This document shows positions 12,943 through 22,900 of a stretch of DNA of 64,000 nucleotides, in pieces. Where the stretch lies: assembly GCA_024734495.1 (NCBI GenBank), contig JALMQS010000225.1, positions 19,420,573 through 19,484,572 of the forward strand, given 5' to 3'. The notes below the pieces were generated by a model, which made no database searches, had not been told where the DNA came from, and was given only the letters and a program-made list of their open reading frames with translations. Source of the DNA: Forficula auricularia (lineage: Eukaryota; Arthropoda; Insecta; Dermaptera; Forficulidae). How positions within the stretch are numbered: the stretch's first letter is position 1; each line of letters starts with the position of its first letter. The position numbers and the translations under genes are program-made.

Positions 12943-13089
12943 CTTCATTACAATCTATAAATATGTGAGAGAGACTTCTTCAACTTATAAATCTTTCCAT
13001 TAACATTAATTTAAAATTAATAATTTTATAATTGTTTTAAGGTTTTTGCCAAGTACATGTTTAATTTTATTAAAAATAATATCATTTAG
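12943..13089 (+). other. 3' flank of ABT1
   Basis: AT-rich sequence after the ABT1 stop. I do not see an unambiguous AATAAA, and the transcript end cannot be set from sequence. Confidence 0.35.
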
Positions 13090-14195
13090 TACCCATTATA
13101 TATAATTATTTAATAATATCTCCCCAATGGGCTGACTGAAACATGTCCTCTCATGAGTGATTCCTCTAAAAATAGTTTCGCACTCTTAGAACCCATTATA
13201 TACAATTATTTAATATACAAAATATCTCCAGCCCTTTGTGCTGAATGAAACATGTTCTCTCATGAGTGATTCCTCTAAAAATAGTTTCTTACAACGAAAT
13301 GTTCTCTGGAGAGAGACGGACTGGTAGAAATTTTAATTGAATGTAATGGAAGGCAGCCCAGGGGTAGTGAGGAAAGAAAAAATTAACACATCAAATAAGG
13401 TGTAATTTATTGGAATCCTTCCTCCTTTCCTTTCAAACCGACGTTTCGGAGGATTTTTCCATCCTTCTTCAGGGTCTACAAACCAATATTACAAAATTAT
13501 AAAAACGGGGTTGGTCATCATTCATTTCAACAATAAAATAATACAATTATAAATACAATGTAAACAGCCAGATTATCAATAGAAAAAAATATATAATCCA
13601 CTCACTTCAAAGGTCAATGAATGAAACAAATAAAATGTTTCCTTCTGTCCACAGTAGTGTTCAAAACTTTCTTCTTTTTTAGCAAAGGCATAGAAAAACA
13701 TTTTTTTTTCCTCCTTTTCTTAATCAGATAGATAAATGGCTTTGGAATCTAACATAAATAGACCATACCCCTTCCAAGGCAGATGCGCATAAGAGTGCGT
13801 ACTGGGATTAGTTATCAACACATTCTCAAATAATATGGTTGGTTCATACAACCCAATATACAAAATGTACAAATAATTCACACCTCATTCGTTCATTGAT
13901 CAATTCACTTATTCAAAATTTTTATATACATTTTTCTTTCCTCACTACCCCTGGGCTGCCTTCCATTACATTCAGTTATAAATAGTTTCTTACTCTTAGT
14001 ACCCATTATATACAATTATTTAATATACAAAATATCTCCAGCCCGCTGGGCTTATTGAAACATGTCCTCTCATGAGTGATTCCTCTAAAAATAGTACCCA
14101 TTATATATAATTATTTAATATACAAAATATCTCCAGCCTGCTGGGCTGACTGAAACATGTCCTCTCATGAGTGATTCCTCTAAAAATAGGTGGCA
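13090..14195 (+). repeat. four dispersed-tandem units of about 100 bp
   Basis: A unit containing 'acccattatat', 'atatctcc', 'ctgaaacatgt' and 'atgagtgattcctctaaaa' occurs at about 13090-13170, 13190-13290, 13990-14092 and 14096-14190. The second and third units are separated by the insertion 13338-13974. Confidence 0.7.
13338..13974. mobile_element. 637-bp element with 44-bp terminal inverted repeats
   Basis: The first 44 bases (starting TGAATGTAATGGAAGGCAGC) are repeated inverted at 13931-13974. A hammerhead-like motif lies at 13440-13472 (minus), with stem bases followed by GAAACGTC. No protein is encoded. The family is not recognised; the combination with the ribozyme-like motif suggests Penelope-related or retrozyme-like sequence. 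Confidence 0.6.
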
Positions 14196-14299
14196 AAAAC
14201 ATGTACATAATACAAAATATATTTTATTAAATTTTTTTTTTTCTCTATTCTAATGATATACAGTAGAGCGTCGATAATCCGGATTCAATTCCGGTGAAA

Positions 14300-14440
14300 A
14301 AAAAGAAATGAATACATCTGTCAAACAAAACACCACCCAGCTCATTCTATTAAAACTAATCAAGACTTGGCCGCAAAAAAGCGAACCACTTATGCAGTTC
14401 AAAAATCGATAACAGATTTTTTTAAGAGCTCTGACAATAT
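14300..14440 (+). pseudogene. C-terminal scrap of a pogo-like transposase with a PIP box
   Basis: The plus-strand frame reads AAKKRTTYAVQKSITDFFKS at about 14373-14431, then reaches the LINE target site. Joined to the right flank it would terminate almost at once. QKSITDFF fits the PCNA-binding PIP consensus QxxIxxFF, a motif reported near the end of Drosophila pogo transposase. The DNA-binding and DDE domains are absent. Confidence 0.5.
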
Positions 14441-14581
14441 TATTATTTTATTTATTATTATAGTTTAAAGAGCGCCTCGACTGCGTGGTCATTTGCGCCA
14501 CAGATATTAAATGCGTTACATTTTCAATTTTTAAATTTCTTTTACATGTTTGGTTTTATAGTTAAATATAAAAGTGAGAAC

Positions 14582-15507
14582 TCAGATATTATCATAAATG
14601 TTAATGACTCTCAAAAACTCGAACAAATTATCATATCCTTCCTCATTTTCGAGTATTTGTTTTAAGTCTTTGTTCCCCATTGAATGACATTTTCTTTCCC
14701 TTGCGTAAATTGGGCATTCCACTAATACATGATTTACATTTATCCTAACTTTGCAAGCTGGACATATCGGTGGGTCATCCTTGTTCATTAGATGGCCGTG
14801 GGTGAATAAGCAATGACCCAATCTTAGGCGGGTCAATTTAACTTGCTCTTTTCTACTTAGATCTGAAGCTGATATGGAACCAATGATGGGTTTTATCATC
14901 TTTAAATAGTTATTAGTAACTTTTTCCCATTCTAGCTTCCAGTTACTTATAGTTTTGGTTTTAACAAAATTTTTAATGTCTTCAGGCAGATTTTCTGTGA
15001 AGTCATAATTTTGTTTATTGGCTCCCTTTTCGCCTGTTCGTCAACAAGCTCATTACCTGGGATGCCTTTATGGCTGGGAACCCACATAAAGTGGATTATT
15101 TTCCTCTTAGAATAAAATTATGAAAGGATAAATGTATTTTCTGTATGAGTGGATGCTGAGTGTTATAATTTTGGATTGCAGAAAGAGCACTAAGCGAATC
15201 GGAGATTATAAGAAATTTATTGTTTGGGTGATGACTGAGGGTTGACATTACTAGTTCAATAGCTTTGATTTCAGCATTGTATATGTTTGTTACAGAAGAT
15301 AATTTGAAATTTCTCTCTGATTCTTCAATTTTAAAAGCACATCCTACCTTATTTTCAAGTTTGGACCCGTCTGTAAATATTAGAGAATAATTTTCGAATT
15401 TAGAAATTATATTATAAAAAGCTTGTACATACATGCAAGGGCTGGTCGTTTTCTTATTAAAATTGAGAAGCTCCCATATACAATTTGGCTTTTCTATAAG
15501 CCAAGGT
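14582..15507 (-). pseudogene. LINE RNase H domain and C-terminal zinc knuckle
   Basis: RNase H motifs: SLIFTDGSKLENKVG (first D), NAEIKAIELVMS (E), LIISDSLSALSAI (D), and near 15070-15030 the SHKGIPGNELVDEQAK block. A frameshift separates this from the last segment (14899-14582), which has CPACKVRINVNHVLVECPIY (CCHC knuckle). The start of this part, PPWLIEKPNCIWELL, is the normal link from RT to RNase H and marks the right border of the capsid insertion. Confidence 0.8.
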
Positions 15508-16275
15508 GGATAGGGCTACCCTTACGTCTGGTGCTCGGCCTGCGACTTGGTTGCATAACCCCATAACTACGTCAGCTGCTATACCTAGTGACGGTACCTC
15601 TTCGAATAAATTATGATTGTTCACATTTATTTCTGTTGCGTGATACCCTCCCATGGTGCGTGCTACTGTGGTTGGTAGGTCTGGAATCTGCAGCGCGGTC
15701 TCTTTGTTGCCTGCACTTACAATAGTTCCTATCTGTGATAGATAGGTGTATATTGGTTGTGGAACATTGAATTTTTCATCTTGAGTGACTTTTCGAATGT
15801 CCTTTTCTGCACTAGTTAACGCGACTCGTTGTTGCTTGGCTTTTACGTCAAGCAGTCTTAACCAAAGTAGAGAAGTGGTGTAATACCTCAACTCTTCAGA
15901 AGCTAATTCTCTTTCGAGATAACGTTGATCTACTGCGATCTGATTGTAGACGTCGTCCGTAATAGCTGGCAATGTAGCGAAACTCGTCAAAAACTCGTCC
16001 CTTGGACGTATAGGCTCAAAAGACACGTCAACGCCGAAGATTGATTCCGATATAATGGATTCGTTTCTTTGTGGTGTTGGTTTTTGTGACTTAAGTGCGA
16101 ATGCTCCGGGTTGGAGAAATGGCGTGCTCGGTCCTGCCGGTGATGGTGCTGTTCCGGTTTTCGTCTTGTTTGATTTCATTTTTGTTGGATCGAAATTTTC
16201 AGCCCTGCCTTTGTAGTTAGGGTTGATCTTCTTCACCTCTTCATCTGTATACACTTTCTTTTCTGGATTTCCCAT
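15457..16275 (-). pseudogene. truncated viral capsid-like ORF (copy B) inside the LINE
   Basis: An open frame of 272 codons from ATG; only about the first 256 come from the insertion. The last residues are LINE sequence read in another frame. It has a basic, proline-rich, probably disordered N-terminus (residues 1-75). A helical block 'YYTTSLLWLRLLDVKAK' and the motifs 'FNVPQPIYTYLSQIG' and 'NHNLFEEVPSLGI' follow. All three blocks align with the intact 460-codon ORF at 40851-42233 and with the relics near 26 kb and 30.5 kb. My best reading is the capsid of a small dsRNA virus of partitivirus type, from general architecture and vague family resemblance. It lacks the C-terminal 40% of copy C. 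No ATG-to-stop viral protein survives. Confidence 0.55.
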
Positions 16276-16276
16276 T

Positions 16277-16498
16277 TTAAGTTTGTGGTTCTGCTGTGGA
16301 TTGGTTGTCTCGCGCTTTTGGTATTACAGCGGCGTCAATCCATGTTTGTCCTAACTCGTCTATAATTGGATGTGTCCGAATTATTTGAGAAGGTCCTCCC
16401 ATTAGTGTTAATTGCGAGAAACACACTTGTTCAATCTTAAAAGTCTCGGTTTTTCCGATGATGTCGGAAATGTATTGGATATATTTTAAGTGGAATCT
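16277..16498 (-). pseudogene. C-terminal end of a second viral-like ORF upstream of capsid copy B
   Basis: From the LINE border at about 16498 a minus-strand frame stays open for about 73 codons. It ends in TAA, one base before the capsid ATG (TAAAATG). It contains LKYIQYISDIIG, QLTLMGGPSQIIRTHP and DELGQTWIDAAVIP. It is not LINE sequence: the LINE frame stops right at the border. The position suggests the tail of a viral protein encoded upstream of the capsid, conceivably a polymerase, but the family is not established. Confidence 0.45.
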
Positions 16499-18221
16499 GG
16501 GGGGTTGATAACTTTCACAGACTGGTCCAATTGATTTTCAAATTCAATTTGAAAATTTAAACTTCTTATTGCGAGTGGCTTAGTGCTCCTTGTACGTTGT
16601 ACATATTTGTTCACATTTGTGGGAGAAAATAACATTTTAAAACATGGGTGATTGGGCAGGGAATTTATTTTTATTAAATAGTTATTTGATAGAATTTTTC
16701 TTCTCACTCTTAATGGTGGTTCACCGGACTCGGCCAGAAGGCTAATAACAGGGGTTGAACGAAAAGCTCCTAAGGCAGTTCTGATTCCTAAATTGTGAAT
16801 TGGGTCGAGTTGTTTAAGTACACTTTCTCTAGCTGAAGAGTATACAGGTGCCCCGTAGTCTATTTGACTACGAATCAGTGCCTTATACACCCGCAACAGA
16901 CTGAGCGAGTCGGATCCCCATTGAGTATTTGACAATACTTTAAGAATATTAATATTTTTTAAGCATTTTATTTTGAGATTATCGGTACAAAAATTAATTA
17001 ATTATATATATTAGAGTGGTTTTAGCGTATATGGGGCATTATAAACAAGGGTTTATTGGAAACCCAGTGGTTCTCAGTCCCAAACAATCCATTTGGAAAC
17101 CCAGTGGTTCTCAGTCCAAAACAATCCGTTCGCTGATATGGGATCTCCATGTAAGTTTTTTATCGAAAAGCAAGCCTAAAAATTTGTTTTCATTTTTAAA
17201 GGGTATTATATTTCCATTTAAAGTTAAGGAGGGGTCGGGGTGTGGTCCACGAAGTCTACAAAAATGCATACATCATGTTTTGCTCTCAGAAATCTTGAAA
17301 CCATTTTGCATTGCCCATTTGCTAATATTATTAATACAAAGCTGTAATTTAGTTTTAAGGAAATCTGAGGTTATCTGATTTTAAATATATTGTTAAATCG
17401 TCTACAAATAGAGAATATTGTATTGGGTTTTTGATATTATAGACAATGTCATTTAAGCCGATGTTAAAAAGGGTTGTTGAAATTGTTGATCCCTGTACGA
17501 TTCCATTCTCCTGTTTAAATACATTGGAAAGAGTGTTCCCAACTCGCACTTGAAAGCTCCTGTCCGATAGGAAATTGCGAATGAAATGGGCTAAATGGCC
17601 TTTGATCCCCCATTCGTTCAGTTTTCTAAGTATAGAAAAACGCCAAGTAGTATCGTAGGCTCTTTCTAAATCCAGAAAAATGGCAACAGTATGTTTTTTA
17701 TTAATGAAGCCATCCTGTATATAATTTTCAAGTCTGGATAGTTGGTCCAAACAGGAACGATTACGCCTGAATCCACATTGATAGTTTGAAATTAGATTTC
17801 TATTTTCTAATATCCACTTCAACCTTCCGTTTACGATTCTTTCCATTAATTTGCAGATAACAGATGTCATTGAAATTGGGCGGTAATTCTCCATAGAATG
17901 GGCGTCCTTGTGTGGTTTGGGGATGGGTATTAAAATTGCTTTCCTCCAAGAGTCGGGAAAGAGGTCATTTATCCAGATGTTATTTATAATCTTTAATAGC
18001 TGTATACGTGAATTAAGATTTAGATTTTTTAACATTAAGTTGTGTATGTTATCTGGACCTGGCGAAGTATTTTTTGAATTTTTTAAGGCGGTTTCAAATT
18101 CCCAGAGAGAAAAGGGCATATTATAGTCTTCTAAATTTTGTGAATCGAAGTCAAGAGGAATTTGTTCAATCATATTTTTATATTGTATGAAGTTTGTATT
18201 GTAGTTAGATGTTGATGATAC
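16499..18221 (-). pseudogene. LINE reverse transcriptase domain (I-like)
   Basis: RT motifs in order: NYRPISMTSVICKLMERIV, GFRRNRSCLDQLSRLE, IFLDLERAYDTTWR (catalytic D), GIVQGSTISTTLFN and the catalytic box LFVDDLTIY, which has FVDD in place of the common YADD. The frame breaks between about 17350 and 16935, then continues with the thumb/connection segment (16935-16486). Because of breaks and insertions it cannot make a full protein. The lysine run at the apparent N-terminus of this frame is translated poly(A) of the neighbouring insertion. Confidence 0.85.
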
Positions 18222-19520
18222 TTTTTTTTTTTTTTTTTTTTTCTTTAACAATAAAAATTGAAGGTCTCTAAAAGATTTTATCCTCTCACTTATTTTGATG
18301 TCTTTAAACTATCATAAAAACTGACAGTCGGGCATGATCTTGTACTTTGTTGAGGATCTTGGGATCTAGATGATGGGATTAATCTTTGTCTCGGAATATT
18401 TTGTGGAGGACCGATGTCTTGAGCCATTTCTTTTAGAGCGTCATCTATGCTCTTAAATACCACAGCTTTCTCTGTGGCAAGTCCTTTAGTAAAAGAGGTT
18501 ATCAAATGATTTTTTCGAGGAATCTGTGGGAAATAATTTGAGAGGTATTGGTCAATTTTTAAATAGAAAACAGTAAAGACATGATCAAGTGTAAGATATC
18601 GACAGGAGCTAAGATATGATTGATAAAAGGTCCTAATCTTTTGCTTCTGCGATTCATTAAATATATAATCCGTCACTCCGTACTCCTTTATGTTTCCGGG
18701 GTCCATATCTCCTGAAAGACCTCTGGCTCCGCTAGAAGCTAAAGCCTTTCTTCCAATAGATATCGAGTTCCTGATATCTAAGAGAGAACTATTAACAGTC
18801 TCTTTAAATATCGATAACTCTTCTCCTATCTTGGCGACTTCTGTAACTTTGGCTGCCATTATTTGTTGTCCGGTTTCAAGAGACTCCACTCTACCACTCA
18901 AACCTCCTAGAAGAGCAATAATATGGTCTAATTTTTTATCCATAGAGTTTAATCTTCCGATGATCACGCTAGGATTGCTCTCAATGTCCTCTTCTTGAAA
19001 AGAAACTTGAGGATCACCACCTATTCCAAGATCATCCAATATCACAGTTCCAGAACTTATGACCTGACTATGATTTGTCAGCCCTGTATCTGGAAATAAT
19101 CCTAAAGTGCCATCTTCAATAAGGGGCTCATTATCTTGAGGGGGAGTGTTATCTTCCTCATGACAATCACATGGAGTATTAGAACAGACTACGCAATTAT
19201 CTTGTTCTGCTTGCTCATTCCCAGCTGGTAGAGTTCCATCTGTAGCTGACATCTTCCTAATACTATAATTTGTATTTAGAGCTCTTGATAGAAGACTCAC
19301 AGGAGAGCTGGTCTCTGTTAGAATTTGATGATCCTCAATGGCAGGAGTAGCGAGAACACTACTCAAAATCGCTCTAGATCGGACAAATGAAACCTTTTTT
19401 AAGACTTCAGAAGAAAATAGTTCAGATGGAATAATATGATCTTCAGATCCTAATGGGCCAGTCTTGGATTGTGTGAAGAATTGATTGAGTTGAGATGCTT
19501 TTCGCATGATCCTATAGACA
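18222..19520 (-). mobile_element. processed viral mRNA copy with poly(A) inserted in the LINE
   Basis: On minus, the insert starts about 13 bases before the ATG and runs through the ORF and a short 3' UTR (18243-18289). It ends in 21 A (18222-18242). On one side the LINE frame reads SFGSYFSK and on the other VSSTSNYN, so both edges are resolved to a few bases. A short leader, no introns and a terminal poly(A) mean a single mRNA was reverse transcribed. Any target duplication is masked by A residues. Confidence 0.75.
18290..19507 (-). CDS. viral phosphoprotein-like ORF (endogenous, intact, 405 aa)
   Basis: An uninterrupted 405-codon ORF in a processed insertion. It has a polar N-terminal half with acidic, low-complexity stretches (about 110-180) and a cysteine pair cluster CVVCSNTPCDCHEE (about 104-117). 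A heptad-like central segment follows (about 183-250, IIGRLNSMDKKLDHIIALLG onward), fitting an oligomerising coiled coil, and then a compact helical C-terminal region (about 285-360). Disordered acidic N-part, central coiled coil and C-terminal domain is the layout of mononegavirus P proteins, the polymerase cofactor that bridges L and the nucleocapsid. The nucleoprotein-like copies 9 kb away strengthen the reading. There is no direct sequence motif proof, because P proteins diverge too fast. Alternative: an unrelated viral structural protein. Confidence 0.5.
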   Translation of the reverse strand: MRKASQLNQFFTQSKTGPLGSEDHIIPSELFSSEVLKKVSFVRSRAILSSVLATPAIEDHQILTETSSPVSLLSRALNTNYSIRKMSATDGTLPAGNEQAEQDNCVVCSNTPCDCHEEDNTPPQDNEPLIEDGTLGLFPDTGLTNHSQVISSGTVILDDLGIGGDPQVSFQEEDIESNPSVIIGRLNSMDKKLDHIIALLGGLSGRVESLETGQQIMAAKVTEVAKIGEELSIFKETVNSSLLDIRNSISIGRKALASSGARGLSGDMDPGNIKEYGVTDYIFNESQKQKIRTFYQSYLSSCRYLTLDHVFTVFYLKIDQYLSNYFPQIPRKNHLITSFTKGLATEKAVVFKSIDDALKEMAQDIGPPQNIPRQRLIPSSRSQDPQQSTRSCPTVSFYDSLKTSK

Positions 19521-19966
19521 TTTTGAGAAATAGCTTCCGAAAGAGTTGGCTATTTCATAAGGCCTAGAAATTAAGGTGTTATTTTTTACAATCGGTTTAA
19601 TAGTAGAACAATGTGATCCTTTTATTTTATTTATTTTTTCCCAAACTTCTTTTGAAGGTGTTGAAAAAGTAATTGAGGATATAAAGTCAGCCCAACATTT
19701 TTTCTTGTTTGCTCTGACAATATATAAACTGTACAGTATTCTGTAAATACATATTCTACATTACGTATGTATTTCATTAAAATCATAAGTTCATATTAAT
19801 TAATGGTTTTATATATCTGCTCCAATTATTTAACCACTAAAGTGAATTATTAACAGTTTTAGCAAGTTTTTTTTTGTTATGAACTCAAACGACCTTTTTT
19901 TTGGTTCTTTTCAAAAATCCGGACAGGGTCCGGTCACAATTAATTGGGATTATCGACGCTCTACTG

Positions 19967-21360
19967 TATTATATATCTAATAAATATGCAAAATACAAGA
20001 TTGTGATATACCCTACCTGAAAACTCTGAAATTATTTCCAATTTAAGCGTGATTTATCAATATTATTACATACACACACATCAAGGCGAGCCCTGTGCAC
20101 ACTTGCCTTTCATCAATTTTATATATGAGTTATATTGATAATTGTACAAGAACTAAACTAAATAATGAAATTCTTAGTTAATAACCATAAACAAAATTGT
20201 CCCTGTATTTTGAATCATTGAATGTATGTATGTGTTAAAAATTACAAAAAATAGAAAAACTCATTTGATAGTCTGCAGTCTAACGAGATTTAGTTGTTAT
20301 TTTCTACTTCTGCTAGGCAATCTCATCTATAAATTGATAATGAATTTTGAAATAACGTCATGATAAAATTGTTATTAAAAACAGCAGCTCTTTTAATATC
20401 CTGGATCTCAACTAGATTTTGATTAGTTAGAGAAACTACCCACAGGAAAAATAAACACCACCTTTTAAATGCCATGATTCTTATCACAATAAATTTGTGA
20501 TTAATTAGTTAGGGTTATGCGCTTTTTATTTTTTCTCTCTTAGAGGTACGAGATCAAAAATGATTGGAGGCCAGTCTTCTAGATTATTAGGCTAGAAATA
20601 CTTATATTCGACCCATTTCTCTGTGCTCCGGTTTGGTGCACGCGGGTCCCAACTTTTCCTCCAGGCTCTTCTATCCTTTTCTATTGCACCAAGCTAAGTT
20701 AAAGTTAAAAGACTAGAAATACCATTTGTAAAGATTTGGTTTTGAATTTCTGTTATTTACCACCCATATTTCAATACATGCATCCTATCTATCTTGGGTT
20801 TAACATTGGCTCATTTGTATATTAAATTATTAATCATTTTACTAATTTCGTTAAGGTTCATACTTGAGATAAGTGATATGATTGTTAAGGAACATGGAGT
20901 AGGTTCTAGATGAAATACTATCTTTTTGTCAAAGTTTAGGATATTTGATGAATTAGAATGTTTTTATTTTCTGATGGGCCTTTTCTAAAGAAAGTCTTAG
21001 TCTCTTTAATTCTGGTATATCCTTTAAAACTCTCCTAACCATCGAACCAAATGATGGCTTACCAAATAAGTCAGTAATATCAACCAGAAATATATCAATA
21101 AGGAAGATATGGATTATGTCCCTTGTAACGCAGTTTTCAGAATATATTGACTATACAACTTGATGCCTGAGCTGCTCATGCACAGCATAAGAATATTTAT
21201 TTTCGAAACTGCAAATTTAAAAAAAATTATGAGCTTAGACCCCTAAAGTCAAGCTGAAAATACAAGTGACAGCCCTTTATCACAAATTCCTAGTGACCCA
21301 ACGAAGATTTTTATTCTATTTTCAATCTATCCACTAGATTCATTTTAAATTCCTACCTAG
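19967..21360. other. AT-rich sequence without a gene
   Basis: I see no coding region, tRNA or clear element ends. A patch near 20560-20700 is less AT-rich but unrecognised. Confidence 0.4.
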
Positions 21361-21376
21361 CCATGGAGACTTGACA

Positions 21377-21505
21377 GGACCCTGGCCATGGAAGTCGAAA
21401 TCCGCTAAGGAGAGTGTAACAACTCACTTGCCGAAGCAACTAGCCATGAAAATGCATGGCGCTGAAGCGTTGGGGCTATACTCAACCGTCAACGACAAAA
21501 TGAAT
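21377..21505 (+). pseudogene. 28S rRNA fragment
   Basis: Contains 'ggaccctggccatggaagtc', 'aatccgctaagga', 'gtgtaacaactcac', 'caactagcc' and 'atggcgctgaagcgt' in the order of a conserved segment of eukaryotic 28S rRNA, with scattered substitutions. It is only about 130 bases long and flanked by unrelated AT-rich DNA, so it is a dispersed rRNA pseudogene. The short ORF across it is meaningless. Confidence 0.85.
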
Positions 21506-21880
21506 AAATTTTTTAAAAATTTAATGATTTATGAGACAGATCTTTTTAACAAAAAAATTCGAAAGAATTTCTACTCCATTTAACAATCTCTATTCTGAGG
21601 ATTGGATTTTCTGTTTTTGGACGGAACTTAATAAATATGTCCTTTATCTTTTGATTGATATCAGCTCCTGTATTTATTAAATATTCTGGGACGACCATTT
21701 GAAGTCGATAGGTGAAAGGAATCAACTGGATCAATTTCTGCTCTTTTTGATATTCTCTTTTACTAAATTCATTTTAGGGATTTGATTACTACTACAAAAG
21801 TTATATTTGTGACCTTAGCTTTTAAGTTTTTAAAAACTAAAGGTTACAAATACTTATTATCATTTCCGTCCATAATTTAA

Positions 21881-22268
21881 TTTATAATTTGAAAGTTTAT
21901 ATTGGGAAATTTAGGACAAGTTTTTTTTATTCGAAGTTGAGATTTTTGTATATAGGGATAAAAAGAAAAATATTCTATTCTATTTTTTTGTAAGAAGTGA
22001 TTACTGTTCTGTTCTGTATTGATAAGGTTGTTATTAAAAAGAGAAAAAAATTGTGTTTTTTGTGAATGTGCCAAATATCTTTTGAAAATTGTATTCTGAT
22101 GGCCTTCAATGGTAACGAAGGTAATATGAAAATTTAAACGAATGTGTGACATGACTATTTGAAGCCCTGAAGAAGTCGGCAAAGTCGACGAAACGTTGGT
22201 GGATAAATAAAAAAGTCACACATAAAAAACTTGTCCTTATTTTCCCAATATAAACTTTCAAATTATAA
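21881..22268. mobile_element. 388-bp inverted-repeat insert with hammerhead-like motif
   Basis: The ends share an inverted repeat of about 30 bases ('ataatttgaaagtttatatt' at the left, complement at the right). At 22166-22197 (plus) CTGAAGA is followed by a GTCG/CGAC stem and GAAACGTT. It lies between ankyrin pseudogene units. Confidence 0.5.
22166..22197 (+). ncRNA. hammerhead-ribozyme-like core
   Basis: CTGAAGA (core consensus CUGANGA), then one extra base, a four-pair stem GTCG/CGAC and GAAAC. The extra base before the stem is non-canonical. Similar cores recur about a dozen times in the window. Stems I and III were not resolved. Confidence 0.3.
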
Positions 22269-22900
22269 GTTACAAATACTCTAGGTGGTAGAGCTATTGG
22301 GTGTTGTGCTTGGATAGCTTTATTTATTAATTTAGGCTTTTAAATCTAATGTGGGAACTGGATGTTTTTAGGAGATTTATTTGTTTTAATAAAATTTAAA
22401 AGTTTATTTAATATATAATGTTTAATTCACTTTTAGAGTTTTAAGTTTTATAAAAATGTTTATACACACATAATATAGTTAATTTATAGACACGACACTG
22501 GTTGAACTATTTGAAGATTAAATTTTAAAGTTTATACTGGGTTGGTGGAGGTTTATACGGGTTATACCGTTGTGGGTTAAACTACTACCCAGGAGAATCA
22601 GCTGAAGTGTAAGATATTAAATGTACGGGTTGTACCGTTATTGAATGTCCAATAATTGAGACCGCTACTCACAGCTTTGTTCGGGCAGAGATTCACTCTT
22701 AAAGTATAACACAATTCGGTAGGGATTCGATCCTGCAGAGATTCCACGTTCAAACGATTCTACAGCGATTCAGCTTCCGAACGATTCTTGCACCGAAACG
22801 ATTCTGAATTTGCTTGGCTTCGCCGGCCTCTTATATACTGATTTGAGGGAGCTGAGCTTGCAATTATCATGACATCATAATAAATACAAGCTTGGACTTT
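22269..22900. other. no gene; short GATTC-rich degenerate repeat
   Basis: No coding pattern. Between about 22700 and 22810 the word gattc (often cgattc) recurs at roughly 10-20 base spacing, giving a small degenerate satellite. Confidence 0.4.

Larger units (their letters stand above)
14441..19710 (-). mobile_element. 5'-truncated I-like LINE with 13-bp target duplication
   Basis: Flanked by the direct repeat GCTCTGACAATAT at 14428-14440 and 19711-19723. The 3' end (low coordinates) is a TAA-rich tail, as in I-type LINEs. Coding parts in order on minus: endonuclease-RT linker (19710-19521), RT (18221-16499), RNase H and C-terminal zinc knuckle (15507-14582). RT followed by RNase H in one ORF marks the I group. 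It is interrupted by the P-like insertion (18222-19520) and the capsid-like insertion (about 15508-16498). Removing either restores a continuous LINE reading frame. Confidence 0.85.
14261..19966 (+). mobile_element. pogo/Tigger-like DNA element carrying a nested LINE
   Basis: The perfect 20-bp inverted ends CAGTAGAGCGTCGATAATCC at 14261 and, on the complement, at 19966 are each flanked by TA. The end sequence and TA target fit the pogo/Tigger branch of Tc1/mariner. Without the LINE (14441-19710) the element would be only about 450 bp, so it was already an internally deleted copy when hit. It is the oldest layer of this stack. Confidence 0.75.

Noticed and set aside
17016..17378. 120-codon plus-strand ORF
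   Set aside because: Antisense to the LINE RT domain, with no domain of its own.
18222..18251. Lysine-rich start of the LINE RT frame as a nuclear localisation signal
   Set aside because: It is translated poly(A) of the inserted viral mRNA copy, entered from a non-ATG codon.
18690..18998. 102-codon plus-strand ORF
   Set aside because: Shadow of the phosphoprotein-like ORF on the opposite strand.
14261..19966. The LINE and viral pieces as cargo genes of one large DNA transposon
   Set aside because: The LINE has its own 13-bp target repeat and tail, and the viral pieces interrupt LINE frames, so they are later insertions rather than cargo.
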